Shown: piece by piece, positions 27,221 to 41,216 of the stretch
Position numbering within the stretch: position 1 is the first letter of the stretch
How the letters are laid out: every line of letters starts with the position of its first letter
DNA from: Daphnia carinata
Taxonomy: Eukaryota; Arthropoda; Branchiopoda; Diplostraca; Daphniidae
DNA: 64,000 bases
Direction of reading: 5' to 3'
Assembly: GCF_022539665.2 (NCBI RefSeq)
Contig: NC_081339.1
Location: forward strand, 4,571,017-4,635,016
The notes under the pieces: generated by a model
Database searches by the model: none
Told to the model about the DNA's origin: nothing
The model's input: only the letters and a program-made list of their open reading frames with translations
Made by a program: the position numbers and the translations under genes

Positions 27221-28844
27221 ATGGAAGAATCAAAATCTCCAGTATTATCCTGTAAAAAGAAAGGCAAAAGTACAAAGCTTTTATTGGCGTCACCGATACT
27301 CTCTTGTGGAAGAAAGAGAAAAAAACCATTGCCTGATGATAGTCCAGTATTTTTGCGGTCTATACGAAGGACTCGAAGCACTAAAGGAAGGGAATCTCCT
27401 GTTATTGACAGTTTTTGCAGCCCAACGACTAGCGAAGGCAGTCCAATACGTCTTCATAAATTAAAGCCCAAGTCATTATTCATTGATATTGATGAAACAC
27501 CCCCTTCGATGAATTTTCAGCTCTCTCATACTTCAGCCGAACACAATCGAGAGAGCAACCATCACATTATTGAAGAAGAGAGCCATTCGGAAAGCTCTGG
27601 AACTGAAGATGACATCATTGTGCATGAGAGAACTATGTCTGACAGTGAAGATAAACTTGATACAACTGTAAGTTACCTGTTTGCCTTGTCCGTGTGCTAA
27701 TAGCTGACTCGGTACATAGTTTTTTTCATTCATTCATAATCCCAGGTCACCAATGCCAGTATTAGGTCACAGAATTCTACTGCAATCAGCCAAACATCCT
27801 CATACTACTCAGGAATATCAACACCAGAGAAGAAAACAGTCAGGGCTAAGCCAATCCCAACAGGATCAGCCAGAAAGAAGAGGCAGTATAAGTCGTAAGA
27901 GATGCCACACATCAGCCTATTATGTAAGAGATATCAGTATGATTTGTGATTTTATATGTTTTTAACAGAAGTGGACTAGCTAAGCAGCTGACTAAGTTAC
28001 TAGTTCGTCAAGAATCAGACTATCGTTTATGGAAATTTCAGCAAAAGTTAAGCTCATCTTCAACAATTGAGACGACGTTACTAGGTGATTCTGTTAGCGC
28101 AAGGCTAAAATTAAGGATCGAAAGCCTTTGGGTTGGAAAAATCCACCGTTTCGCTCATTGCAGCAACCTTCTTCAAGAACAATCCAAAGTTGAAGGAAGT
28201 TTATCTTACAACAGGGTCAGCCTGTTGTTCACCCCGGAGCGTTGGGAGAGATTCAGCAGCGTCCAAGCTGGTGACATTGTGTCCATCTACGAACCTTGGT
28301 AAGCGCAGCGTCCATACATTACTGTCGTATGAAGGGAGAAAAAAAACAAACACACACACACACAAAAATAATCAAACAGAAATAGCCATTCTCCAACATT
28401 CGTTGACCGATTGGCATTTCTGGTATCCTTGGTAGTCGATTCAATTATGCACATTTGTCTCCCTCCCTTTCCCCCCTGTTCTTACTGTGATGGTGCGTGA
28501 ATTCCAAACACAAAATCAGGCAGAGCGTGGAGCTGATGGGAGGAGTGACCCTCCTTTTGGATTTCAACCTGCTACTGCTGTGCAAAAAGGTCACCAAAGA
28601 GGAGGAGGTATCCAAATTAAGCAACATTGTTGTTGGTGATGGTCTCCTCGGCAGCAGCAGTACAAGCGTACACGACTTCACGGACGCTGCTGATGGAGGT
28701 GCTTGTTCTTCTGCAAGTGCTGATAGTATCGTCGACGTTGCTGAAAATAGACGCCCTTCGACTGTGACCGTTCTGCAAACATGGAGCTGTCCATGCCAAG
28801 GCAAAAACAGAGAATTCGTATTTCTCTTTTTTAGAAGCTATTAA
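27221..28844 (+). CDS. SPIDR: SPIDR-like DNA-repair scaffold, short form
   Basis: Vertebrate SPIDR scaffolds RAD51 and BLM during homologous recombination. Exons 27221-27667, 27746-27894, 27969-28298 and 28520-28844 join in frame to give 416 residues. The N-terminal half is disordered and basic/acidic (GRKRKKPLPDDSPVF, SESSGTEDDII), as in SPIDR. Homology rests on three blocks: TPEKKTVRAKPIPTGSARKK then SGLAKQLTKLL...LWKFQQ (human TPENSAKKK, GGLAERL, LWRHQ); RLKLRIESLW for a beta-strand block; and LLFTPERWERFSS...IVSIYEPWQSVEL, like the human LFTKETAGYL...FPPWQKL segment. The large C-terminal region of vertebrate SPIDR is absent. The 3' end is uncertain. The stop at 28842-28844 follows the low-complexity end FVFLFFRSY. 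An extra exon starting near 28906 is possible, with a poly(A) signal at 28967. Confidence 0.7.
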
Positions 28845-28966
28845 TCAACGTGCCCTTTTGTATTTTCGCATATCAGTGATGGGTCCTTTTATTTCTTTTT
28901 ACAGGTTGCACTTTATGCCGTACTACGATTTAATTTCAAACGGAAATATTATATTTGCTCAAGTCA

Positions 28967-28972
28967 AATAAA
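28967..28972 (+). terminator. Likely poly(A) signal for the SPIDR-like gene
   Basis: AATAAA lies about 120 bases downstream of the proposed stop and before a T-rich stretch. Confidence 0.5.
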
Positions 28973-31900
28973 AGGAAGAAAATTTCCTACTGCGTGGGGA
29001 AATTTTCAAGATTGTGTACACATCAATTTGTAAATATCCCTTTTATAAATTCCCTTTTTTTTTTTTAAATTACTATTTGCTTAGTTCAAGACTGTCAAAG
29101 CTCTTATCTTGATAAAGAAAAACGAAAAAACTGGAAAAGAAAAATCCCCAGCATCGAAGAAAAATTCCCCTTTTTTTAGTTGCTGTGACCAGTCGTGTTT
29201 TCCTTCTCTAATAAATGTATGTATGCATATAGCTTTGTCCCAATTAAAACAATCTGTGGTACATGCACAGTAAATATATACAAGTGGTGTGTTCATATAG
29301 CTTTTATATACACACGCACGCAGGTGGATGAACTCGACAAAGAGATTGGCGTGAATCGGGATAAAAGGAAAGAAAAAAAAAAGAGAAAGATGGACACCAA
29401 GAGGACAGGCGAGCAAAAACTTTCGGGACCGGTTTCCGTTCCCACATACAAGTGACGGTTGTGACGATGGCGTTTCTGGAATAATAATGCAGCACACACA
29501 CAGGTACTTATACTTACCTTTCTCGTTTCGCTGCTAAAAATAGTTGAACGCCGAGAATTTTTTCGCAGTGCAGATTCCGATAAAACAAAAAAGAAAAAGA
29601 GTGTATCAAAGGGGGTCGAGACAAGCAGATGGAAAAAAGTCGTCGACTTGTGTTTATTGTATTTTTAAGGACACGATTATCAATCAATTGTCCAGCATCG
29701 AGTCGTTTGCCGAAGAGTTCATGGCAGTTTGAGGCTATATTTATTTATACACCGTAATGAAAGAAACGTATCCCTCCGATCGGACCACCAAACAGGGATA
29801 ACTGGTCGGCCGGCCTTGTTACCAGGTGAGGGGTACACCTTGGTACGTGGTTCGCACCCCTAGGCCATGTGTTCTATCTCTCTCTTTCTTTTCTTTTTTG
29901 TTTTTTTGTTTTTCTTGTTTGTTTTTGTTTTTGTTGGCAGTACTTTATTACCTCCCGACTTTGTAATACTCTAACGTTTCGTTTGGCTACTTGTCTCCTC
30001 CCACCTTTTGGTTTTTTGTTGTCAACTATGGTGCGGCCGTGAGGAACTGGAAAGCGCACGTGGCTCCATTTGCCGTCGTTCAGATAAAATTGAAACTAGG
30101 CAAAAAACTACTCCTTCCTTTTCTTTTTTCTTTTATTTCCTATTTTACTCACAAACATTCTTTACCCCCGTTGCGCTCTCTCTCTCTCCTGGAATTAGAA
30201 TCCAACAGGTGGCGTTACCGACAACACTTTAATCTTATTTGAGCCCTGAAAAAAAAAAAAAAGACACATGCAAACAAGTTCCATTTGAATTTGAAACGAA
30301 ATTATTTATAGATTTTCTAGATACTTCAACTCTGCAAGATCAACAGATTTCCCTAGCGGTTCGCGTTGTTGGTGTTCCAGTTGAAATTGGACGCATAACG
30401 AATTAGACGACGTCATTGAGCCTAAACTCCCGTTAGTTTTTCTATAAAAGCGCGGCGCAGTCTCTTTCTCTCTTTGATGGAAAAGGTCAGATAAGGGAAA
30501 TGTCGTCGTTGTGTGTGTCTGCTGTCAACAATGACGCAGTTTTCTTTCTCTTCTGTATACAAGACACCATTAATTTTTGCCCCTTTAATTGGGAATCTTT
30601 TTCTTGAAGGCGAATATAAGGGACGGCAGTCAGATAAAAAGCAACACGCACGATTGGATACACGCGCATATTGTTGGCTAATATGTTTTTGAAAAAACAC
30701 GACTACGAGAGAAGGGAAAAAATGTGAAGATTGGAGGAAAAAAAAAACAAGAAATATGGGTTTTTTTCAACACACACACAAAGGGAGTCTTTATTAAAAT
30801 GAATGTCCATTACACGCGCGTGTAAACGATCACGTAGGCGCAACAATTGCCGTGGCTTTCACCGCGTTTTTCAATTGTTTGGACTTTGTCGTTTGTCTAG
30901 CGAGGGCCATTTTCTAATAATACATTTTTTTTTCTAGACTCACAAAAGTTCAATTTTTTTTTCAATGAGTGTTATTTCAGTTGATAACTTTTCCTATCGC
31001 GCGCTCCCATTTTATCATTTTTTTTTATCATTTAACGTATAAGGAAAAAAGTACAGTTTTCAAATTTTATGGTACGTGAATGATAGAGAAAAAAATGTTG
31101 GGGTCATTTGAATAAAATAGGCCTGCGTAGGCTTAGTTATCAACTCATCAAAACAGCCTTGAGTTCAATTTTCGTCCTGTCAACTGACACACATCTTTAA
31201 AGTCTATTTGGGCTAAATTAAATAGTTATCACACATTTTCGTCAAGGAGTTTTGTATACAAACGCTCCTTATCAAACGAGGTCTCCCTCGTTGGCCCCAA
31301 ATCAACACTTGTTCAATTTGGAATTTCGTTGATACCTACGACGCTATTTCGGGAGTCGTAAAAAAAATTGACGTCGTCATGGCGAATAAATTATTTAACG
31401 GAATAATGGACGCGTATACACACCCGTATGGTATTAAAACAAGAGTATTTACGCATAATTACATGAGTAAAATACATTTGGTGGGGGTATGACGCTATCG
31501 GTACGGAAGCTGATAAAAAAATGATGACCTACTTTTGTTTCTCACCCGGGTGCGCATCATTGTATCGCAATCTAACAATGAATTTTGATAATTACATCTT
31601 CAACTACAAAGACAAAAAAATGGACGAAACGTAGGGGGGAAAAAATATAAAAAGTGAGAGTCTGTGCGCGTACTTCTTGTTAACAATAATAACATTTTTG
31701 CGGTGAGAAATTAAGAGTGAAAATGAACGACCGCCAACCGAACGCACGCGGAAACATTGACTTTCAGCTGATAGTTTTTTCATGAAAACTCTCTCGTCTT
31801 TTCCCCCATTTTTAGATGAAAAAAAAAACTTTCCATTTCCACCACCCGTGCGGTTTTTTTTTTTTTTAAATAAAAAAAAAAAAAAACTAGGGAATTATTT

Positions 31901-34900
31901 TATTCTATCGATAGCGCACCGCACACGCAACCAACCCACATTTGGGAAAGTGGGTGACAGGCGGTTAGTGCCTTATCGTTTCTCTGGTTCAACCTGTGTT
32001 CCTGTACGGACTATATTTTTTTGTTTTTCGCCTTTACTTTCTGTCGTCCTTGTTGTTTTCCCGTTTCCTGGTGCCGCCTAGCCCGCGCGTTTTCACTCTT
32101 GGAACCAGGTGATCAGATAAACAGGTGAACCGTTATACTTCTATTGTTGGAGAAATGTTCGATGATTACATCGACTGCTGGAGAAATAGGTTTTTAAAAA
32201 TAACAAACAAAATATTTCGCTCGTTTTGAATAACGTACTCGTTCACCCCGGACTGCCGACAGATCAAATTCAATTGGTTTGTTTTGATCAAAGGCAAAAC
32301 ATACATTTTCGTTCGTTCTCGCTGTATAGTCGCTATACATAATGAAGATGGATTGAATATCCATAAATGAACAAAAAAAAAAAGAATCCGTTTCAATGTC
32401 TAGACAAAATTTTCGAAAACCAAATCGAAAAAGAACTAAAAAATTAAAACATTTTCGCAGACACTGTCGGGAAACTTAAAAACGAAAATCCCCTAAATTA
32501 ACTTAAACTAGCGGAAAGAAGCAAAAAAAAAAAAGGACCATATGGTTTCTCTTATCAAGCAAACAGCTCAGGAAAAAAAAAAAAAAAAAAAAAACTTTCG
32601 CTTTCACATCCCCATCAAAACCCACCTAACCTAAAACCCCGAAAACGAACGACACACACACACACAACTAAAAAAACTCTCTCCCGCCCCTCTCTTTCTC
32701 CCTGGGCGCTTTTGTGAGCAGCTCTCTTATCTCATCGCGGCGAACGGAACGGACTTTCACGAGGAAATGCTCCAGCGAATAAAACACACGCGGCCAACCG
32801 AGCTCACGTGAAAACCAAGAGAGAGAGAGAGATCTACAGCAGAAGGCACCGTTAACTTTCGCTTTTTTTTTTTGTTCTTGTTTCTTTGAAAAATGATGAT
32901 CAAGTTAGTGCCGTACAAACTTAAAACTCCTCAAATATAGAACAGCAAAAAAAGGCACACGTCTCGTTTTGCATCTTGTAAATGGAACTATGTATGACTG
33001 GACAATGTAGCGATCCCGTTACGTGCGTTGTCGATGCGCACACCAAGAAAAGTCTTTTTGAACTGCAAAAACAAATCAATATGGAAATTCAGCACTCGAA
33101 TTTGTATAGCTGTCGATATTATTTTACATACGCTATTTATATAACGCGCAATTTCGAAGAGGGAGGACGATAATGTTGAATTGCTTTTTGCTTTGAAAAA
33201 AAAAAAAAGAGTTATTTAAAGAAGGAAAAAAAAAAGGGACAACGAGACTTTCACGCGGACTTCCGCGATTGTGTATAGTGAAAGTGCGCGTGTGTCCTGG
33301 AAAGAAAAAAAAAACGCCACCTGGGTTCCAGCCGCAAGATTTGTGGCCAAAAGTAGGCCACACGTTCCTCTATTTCTCTTTCTATCCTTCTCGAGTGTAT
33401 CAAATGGAGGACAAAACACAGAGAGATGCAAAACCCTAATAAACACCTAACGTAGTCAAATAGGCTCGGTAAAGGTCATCAGATAATGACGTCACGGACA
33501 TTCCAGCCTTATCCGGCAGATAGAAAACTCGGCAATTCATGTCTACGATCGTTACATTTTTTTTTTTTTGTGGGGTTGTTTGAACAATAAAGAAAAAACG
33601 CTAATCATTGAACAAAACGGGATGAATATGAAGGCGAGAGTAGCGGAAATGTCTCTAATCTTTTTGCGGTTTGTTGTTGAAGCAATTGTGCTTTTGGGGG
33701 GCTCTCTCTCTCTTTTTTGTTAACTATTCAATGTGTGGGTAGGGGATAATCTGAAACCAGAGCGGCGACGACGGCGGCGGCGACGACGATTCAGGGCGGA
33801 GTCGGATATCCTTTCTGTTCAATCTCCAGTTCCATCCAAAGTTCTTTTTTTTTTTTTTTTAACAACCTTATATAGTCTCTTTAGCCTTGTGTTTATATAA
33901 TGAGGTTAGACCTCCACCACCCCATTATTATTAATTATGCAAAAAAAAAAGGGGGCCCTTTTGGCGCTTGTTATGAATTTCTATCGAAAAATCTACCGGA
34001 TAGCAAGGAATGCACCGGCAGTGAGAGTCGTCCGGAAGTCGTGGGATGTTTAAATTCCAACTTTTTTCTTCTTCTGTGTGGGAGATGTAGAGAGAAGTTA
34101 TAGAGGTCAGACAAAAGAAGAACAAAAAAAAAATTAGAATTTTCTCTGTAATCTGACGCAATTTGAACGCGGGAAGTCACGGCCGACATCATTTGCCCAT
34201 TTATGGCTGTAGACGTGCAAGAAAAAAAAAAGGAATAAACGACCTTTGGGAAGAAGAATTTCGCAATAACCAATGACTAGGCAAGGACGTTGAAACGGAG
34301 AAAAAATAGAGGGGGGGAATATTCCAAACTGTTCATCTCGAGTCACGCAAGGTGGGAAAAAACATCGAATAGCTATTAACGGACAGTTTGACAATATTGA
34401 CTTTTTCGGGGTCGACACACGCACAAGACGAATGAGCATTCAAATAGATGTGCCCAAAACCTTTTTATTTATTTTTTTTTTTTTGGCTTCTTATTGGTCA
34501 TTAAAAAAAAAATTAAAAGCTTTTTCGTGAGAGAAATCCTTTAGTTCGTAGAAATCAGCGGTCCCTAAAACAGGGCATTGAATTCAAATAAAAACAAGTC
34601 GATTTACTAGTCTTCCGTTGATAATTACAAAAGAGCGGCTATCTCTTAATTCGGGAGTTGAATAAGTTGCTACGGGAGGCGGGGACCTGCACGGGAGTTC
34701 CGGGAAAAAATGGCACGATCCGTCTTTTTAGAAAAAACTTCAGTTCAGCTGAAATAAATAGAGAACAGACGTCAACCGGCTAAGAATAAGAAAAAAAAAG
34801 GGGGGACCTTTCCAGGAAAACAAGTGAGATGGCGTGACTATATATACAAACAATACGGTCAATACCTATAGGTTTCGCAAACAAGAGGCGCGGTTTTCCC

Positions 34901-37900
34901 GCGTTGACTAATAATCCCGAGATTTTTTTTTGTTTTTTGGCAAATGTTCAAAACTTGCACGTGGGAAAAATTAAGGGCAAAAAATGATTTTATGGGAGGG
35001 TAACTCGTCAAAAAATAATCTGGGACAATTTCCCGACGTATTCATCTCAAACACAATGACTCAGCATAAAATTTTCTACCTGATTTCTTTAAAACAGCCC
35101 AATCAAGAACAAAAAAACAAAAAAACTAGTTTTTAAAGTTAACGTATTCCAAGGCTAAAAAAAATTTAAACAAGAAAATGCGGATAAAAAAAAAAAATTA
35201 TCAAATCGCCGTTAGCGAAGTTTGAACAATCGCCCTCCGGGATAGAGTTTGGATCTTTTTTTTTTCTTTTTTTCTTTTGTTATTCACGCTATAGCAAACG
35301 CTGCCCACGTGATCATGGGCACGTTGAGTTCATCGAGTCCATTCTGCTCACTATGACAACCAGAAAGAAAAAAAAACTAGAATTTCCAGCATATTATGGG
35401 CTGAGTGTGTGATCTACATCTATGTGAAAATTCCAGTTTGGTTGTAATGTTTTATCGGATTTTATTCTAATAGTTTTTTTTTTTGTGTATGCAAACGAGA
35501 AAACAAAACAAAACTTGTGATTGGATATTTTTACATGTATCGTCAAATCACGTTTCACCCTTCGTCTGTTTCGTTCGCCAACGTTTGCAAATTCCAAACT
35601 GGAATAGGGAAAACGAGGAAACAGGTTTTTCGTCTTCCACGAGTTTATTTTTAAGTCGACCCTGATAAATTACTGGAAGCCATTTTTCTAACGTATCTTT
35701 TTCTCTCTCTTTTTTTTTTGTTGTTTGATTTATGCCCGAAAACTATTTGTCTTTCTCTTTTTTTTTGTGTGTGTTGCCTTGTAGGAATCGCATATTTCCA
35801 TTACGTTCCAATCCACTAGGGTGGAAAAACTTGGGCATTCTTTTTTGTCTTGGTTTCACACAAAATCCAAACAACAAAAACTTGCCCATTATTTTTAACT
35901 CTTGGCAACGTTCGTGACAAATCAAAGTCTTAATGATTAAAAATAATTCCCCCCCCCATTTTCACTGTGTTCGTCTTTGATAAATACAGAAATAAAGAAA
36001 GAGTCTCGTGAACGACCTTGACTCGGTTAAAAGCACCCAACAACACGCAGCCCAGTCACCATGACGGAATACTAAAATGTGGGACCCCCTTTTGCAGCCA
36101 CCTAGCGGCCGTCGCCTTGGCAAGAGATACGACCAGTTACAGTAAAACGAAGATGAAAAAAAAATAAAATAAAATTCACTGCGTCAACAAGTTCATCGGA
36201 CGAACCGTCGTACCACCACCACCAGGGTTTCGTTTTTTAAAAGCATAAAAATAAAATAGATATAAATCAAGCTTACTTTTCTCGCTGGGCTGTGTGTGTG
36301 TGTGTGCGGGGCTGCTGTTGTTTACGCGTGGCCCAAAGCGGTTTGGTCGGCCATAGCATTGAGAGAAAGAGAGAAATAAAAAGAAGGTCATCGGGTGCGT
36401 GACACCATGATACTACTACTATTGCTGCTCGATGCCAAGTCGCAATAATTCCTTTTATTTGTTTTTCTAAATATTTGACAAATCAAATCTTTTTAAAATT
36501 AAATATAATAAGTACAGTATTACGTCATCATACGTGAATTCTCCTTTTTTTTTAAGTTAGAAATTCAAGTTTACAATAAACAATTTAAACAAAAAAAAAG
36601 AAAAAGAAAATATCGATTTGGGAAATTGATTGGGATTTTGCCGACATCTGTCCCAGCTGTGACGGGAGAGTTCAACCATTAAAAAAAAAAAAAACAGGAA
36701 TATATTGTTAAAGATAAAAAGTATGACTTATTATTCCATCATTGAGTTTGTTATACCATTTTCGGTTTTTTGTTTTAATGGCCAAAAACAAAAAAAAAAG
36801 AGGAAGCTTTGGTATGCCCGGAATGTCAAACAACAGGTTCTCTCAGCGTCTGTCTTCGTCGAACGGAAAAAAAAAACAATGGTAAGGAGTGGGAGGAGCA
36901 TACATCCGGTGACGTCATTCCCGATGTCTCGGATCATCACGTGACCATTTTCAAACAATGTCGATCCTTAAACGGTACAAATTGGAAACCAGAAATTCTA
37001 AGTTTTTCCAACATTTCAATTGATGGAATTTCTCCTTTTTATGATTTTCACGAAGAATTTTTCTATTTTATGTGCTGCTTTTTTTAACCTTGGTCCCGAA
37101 CGCTGAGTGTCCCCGGCGGGAGAAAAGGGGGATGGGAGGCATATGTTCGCACTATCCCGAAAAAAAAAATCATCGTCCATCACATGACGAGTAATGTTGT
37201 TTTGTTTTTGTTTTTTATTCTTTCTTTCTCCACTTTCCGTTCGGGAGGGAAAGCAAAAATATTTTGTATGAATGAACGTTGCGTGCGTCGCATTTCTGTA
37301 ATCAAAATTTCGGAAAAAAACAAAAAAAACAACATCGATAGGATGTGATAAGAGTAAAGCCATGACGACACTATGGAAAATTGCGTGAGTTGTTCGGGAA
37401 GATCGTTCATGTGTGTTCCCGAACTTAAACTTTTTCAAAACGATAAAAATTCCTCGAAAGCAAATGGAACTTAACATAAAAAAAATACGATAATAATCAA
37501 ATTGTTGTTACTATTGCGTAACACGCGTGATTTCACAAAAGTGGTTAGGATCGGCAAACGGCGGGATCGAACGAGTTTTCCGGGAACAAAAGCAAACACA
37601 TCACGGAATATCCATGTTCTCCGGAACTCTTAATACAAATCCAGCCGGCTGCCGCCATATTTCCTTGGAAGTTTGCATCGGCGGTTTTTCCACGAATATG
37701 ATTATTGAAAAGATTGCAACATCGCCTAATGACACGTATATACGCATAGGTCTAATAGGAAAAACCGCAAAACTATAACTTTGAATGCCATTAAATCGGG
37801 TGGGCGTGAAATTAAGGTGGCGTAGGTGTACACATGTTGATTTTTTTTTACTGCTTAAATCAACATGTGTAGAAGAGAGAGAAAATGTTAATTGTTAATC

Positions 37901-39679
37901 AAATAGCGGGTTTTAACTTGAAAAGGGAAGTAAAAGAAGAGGGGTGAAAGGAAAACAAGTTCGAACTGGTTGGGACCTTGGTAGGATGCGGAGGTCACAT
38001 AAAAAATCCAGTAATACCCAACAAAGCAATAAAAAATTTCATTTTCGCAAATGTTTTCGAGCAAAAAAAAAAAGAACTGGGTCGATTGTGCACTCTAATA
38101 TCCTCAACGGGTCATTAGTTAAATGTCCCTTAATTTTAACATTTAAATTGGCTGGTTAAGCAGACGACAGAGTTAAAAAACAAAACAAAAAAAGAATATT
38201 GTTTTTTTTTCGGCTAGTAAGAAAGAACCCACGAAAACATTATGGTTGTTATCTAGAAAAGAAAGAAAGAAAAAGAAAACCTTGTGGGTTGGTGCTGGGT
38301 TGCCATGGGCAACGACGGGAAAACCCGGACGACCGTGCAACCACACGCGTTCTACGTCACGTATACCCGAAAACTACACGGCAAAGCTCGTGTGTGTGTG
38401 TGTGGATCGACGTCACTTTTGGACGGCCAATGCTGCATGTAAATGCAAGGGCATATGTACATCTCGTTCCAACCGGTTTCGACTTTCACCCGGACACTCC
38501 CGCGTGTGAGCTACCACTATATAATGTTCCCCCCTCCCCCACACCGTACTGTCGCCGTCTTTTGTTTTTCTATACAGATACACTTTTTCTTTTGTCCCAA
38601 GTTTCTACCGTCAACATGAAAAATAGAAATTGTTTTTTTTTTCGAATTTTGTTGCTTGTGTTTCCGTACGAAAAAATATTTGTATTAATTATTATTATTT
38701 TTTCATTATCAAATATATGGAGGGTGAGGGGAAAAGACATATCGACACAAAACACACTTGTTGCATAGCGCTCATTGAAAATTCGTTTCTAAAACAAAAA
38801 TTTTTTTTTGTTTTATTTGTTTTTCACAATTTTGACTGTATTCGATAAACTTTTTTTTTTCGTTTTTGTGCGTTGACAATTTTTTTAAATCTTCTCTTTC
38901 AAACCAGGTAACACACGCATAAAAATCCAAGTGTTTCTCACAAATTTCGAGACAAGAAAAAGAAGGGCTGACAAATTTTCTGTTTTTGACGGAATTGTAA
39001 AAAGGCGCGAATATTCGATAACTAGGCAAGTCATCATCAAATTGCAAATAAATAATTCCAAAAACAGACACGGTTTGCTTCCGACAAAAGGTATTGGTTT
39101 AAGGTGAAGATAGCAGGGTCACTCGCTAGATGTGTGTTTGTAATCTGGGTGATGAAGAACGATAACATTGGGACGAAAATTCTGGATACGTACACTTCGC
39201 AGCGTACAAAAAGGGTGGAGCTCAAGAGACAAACATTTTCATTTTTTTCCCTCAAATTCAAAGGACAGAGATAACAAATTTGTTTTGTTTTCCCTCAAAT
39301 ATTACTCTTTTCACACGTACAAAAAAAACAAACAAAAATATATTTTCGACAGACAAATCAATTTCTTTTTTTTTTTCTTAAAAAATTCGATTGATGTCGT
39401 TTTCTTTAAATCGAGTACCGGACCATCGATCAAGTCTTTTTTTGCCAGCACTCGACTAGGGGCAGCAATTGGGAGCAAATGGGCTGCGTTTGAAGCTGTA
39501 CCGGTTCATCATGAAAGGGATAGGTGAAATCATTTCGAATTTGTATGGCGGACGACAACGGGCCACATCCACAACGACAACACTGGTGGAATAAGACGTC
39601 ATCGCTGATCCGCATCACATCACTGGTAATGGTGGTCGTGGCAAGACTTTTTTCCTTCTTACAATCATCGTTGTTTGAA
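28973..39679. other. 10.7-kb region with no recognisable gene
   Basis: I found no exon, RNA gene or known domain between the SPIDR-like gene and C/EBP. The sequence is A/T-rich with many poly(A)/poly(T) runs, a few CA tracts and isolated GC-rich islands (for example CGGCGACGACGGCGGCGGCGA near 33760-33790). Many palindromic TGACGTCA-, CACGTG- or GATAA-like words occur singly, and none clusters convincingly by eye. The left part of C/EBP's 3' UTR lies near 39.0-39.7 kb. Long-range enhancers of the neighbouring developmental regulator, or unannotated non-coding transcripts, are plausible but unproven. Confidence 0.45.
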
Positions 39680-40888
39680 TTATTGATAGCGTTGTTGGTG
39701 CTGAATGTTCTCCAGGTGTTTAGCCACTTCACGCTGGACGCTTTCGGGCACTCCACCCACATTGGTGAACAGAGTGTGGAGGATATTGAGCTCTTCCGTC
39801 AATTGCTCGACGCGTTTCTGGAGACGTTCGTTATCTCGCACCAAGAGTTTGACTTTTTCTTCCGTTTCTCTGGATCGAAGTTTCGCCTTTTCACGTGATT
39901 TGCGTACGGCGATGTTGTTGCGCTCCCGACGGCGGCGGTACTCGTCCGTCCCCTTATCAGCTCGTTTACTTCCGCCCGATCCGCTAGCTCCACCGCCACC
40001 ACCGCTACGCTTCGAAGAAGACGACTCGCTCACCGACGACGAGACACTTTTGACAGATCCAGGGCTGTTGATGTTACTGGAACCCAACAGTTTGTTATTG
40101 TTGTGTCCGCCACCGGCGCTAGTCGACGGATATTGGCCGCCGTAAGAACTGTCGTACGCCGTGTAGCCTCCGCCGGAGTAGTGCTGCTGCGGTGGAGGAC
40201 TGTACGTGCCCGAATCCAGCGGCTCTTCTTTCACCAAACCGCCGTACGGATGGTGATGGCTGGCTGGATGAGTTTGGTGTTGTTGCTGATGTTGCTGCTG
40301 CTGCTGTTGATGTTGTTGTTGTTGCTGCTGCTGCTGGTGGGGCATGTACTGTTGTTGTTGCTGTTGTTGTTGAGTCTGGCGCATGTAGTTGGCCAAGTAA
40401 GGGTTGCCGGAAGAACCTGACTGACGGGACAAGTCCGACAGCAATCCTTCGCAGTCAATCAGACCCTATTCAAATTAAACACAACAAATGTTTCAAAAAT
40501 AAATTCATTGTCCTAAATGTTCTTTTTTTGAAGAAAGAAATAGACGTTTTAAAGAAATGGATTGAAGCATTTTGGTTATTACCTGGAGATCCAGCGAGAT
40601 TTCGGGAGTGTTGATATCGGCCAGTTCCGGATAGGAGGCCTCGGCAAGTTGTTGCTGCTGCTGTGGAAGAGAGCCGGGCGCGTTTCCGAAAACGGCGCCG
40701 GATGGGGGCACGCGGATGGGAGCCAGTCCTCGCGCCGATGTCAAATCGGCGATGGAATTACTCGACGTGTTCAAATTTAAGTGAAGCCCGTTCGGCACAC
40801 TACGACGCTGCTGTTGGTTTTGGTTTTTCGTCACTGAGTTCACGTCGTGACAATGGTCCTGAAGCTCATAGAATAGCGGCGAATCCAT
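39680..40888 (-). CDS. Cebp: CCAAT/enhancer-binding protein (C/EBP alpha/beta/slbo type) bZIP factor
   Basis: Sequence-specific bZIP transcription factor. Two exons, 40888-40583 and 40465-39680, give 363 residues. The start [16 protein letters not shown] resembles the vertebrate C/EBP-alpha head (MESADFYE) and has a strong GCCATGG context. A second in-frame ATG at 40930 would add 14 residues. Next come a low-complexity Q/N region, the activation-box-like [20 protein letters not shown] across the intron, a polyglutamine/His tract (plus-strand 40270-40375), the sumoylation-like LVKEEPLD motif and Ser/Gly-rich linkers. The C-terminus has [20 protein letters not shown] (basic region, typical C/EBP) and a leucine zipper ([19 protein letters not shown], then [11 protein letters not shown]). 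It is head to head with a C/EBP-gamma-like gene. Confidence 0.93.
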
Positions 40889-41216
40889 GGCCACCAAAGA
40901 ACATGGCGGTGAACTGCCACTAGTAATCATCCAAAAGTCTTCGAATTGTTTACCCCCCACAACACGGGAAAGATATCGAACTACTCTTGTTTGTCAAAAA
41001 TTATATATCTTTTAATTCTCGGATCACACACAAACACTAATTAGGTGGCGCGGCACTATGACTCTGCACTTTTTCCTTTCCCTCTCGTGTTGTCTGGAAA
41101 ACATCAACTAATCAGTTGGAGAAAGTTCAAGTGACCAAGACGGGAGAGCAGGGAAAGGGTCCAACAAAGAAAAGAGCTTCTAGCACACTGGCTTAGTCGC
41201 CTAGTTGGCCGACGTC

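Noticed and set aside
29791-29805. AACAGGGATAACTGG, similar to a conserved 28S rRNA core word
   Set aside because: Similarity is limited to about 15 bases and neighbouring rRNA sequence is absent, so chance is likely.
30443-30450. TATAAAAG with GC-rich downstream sequence, like a promoter
   Set aside because: No recognisable transcript or exon lies downstream on the plus strand; a lone TATA word in A/T-rich DNA is not enough.
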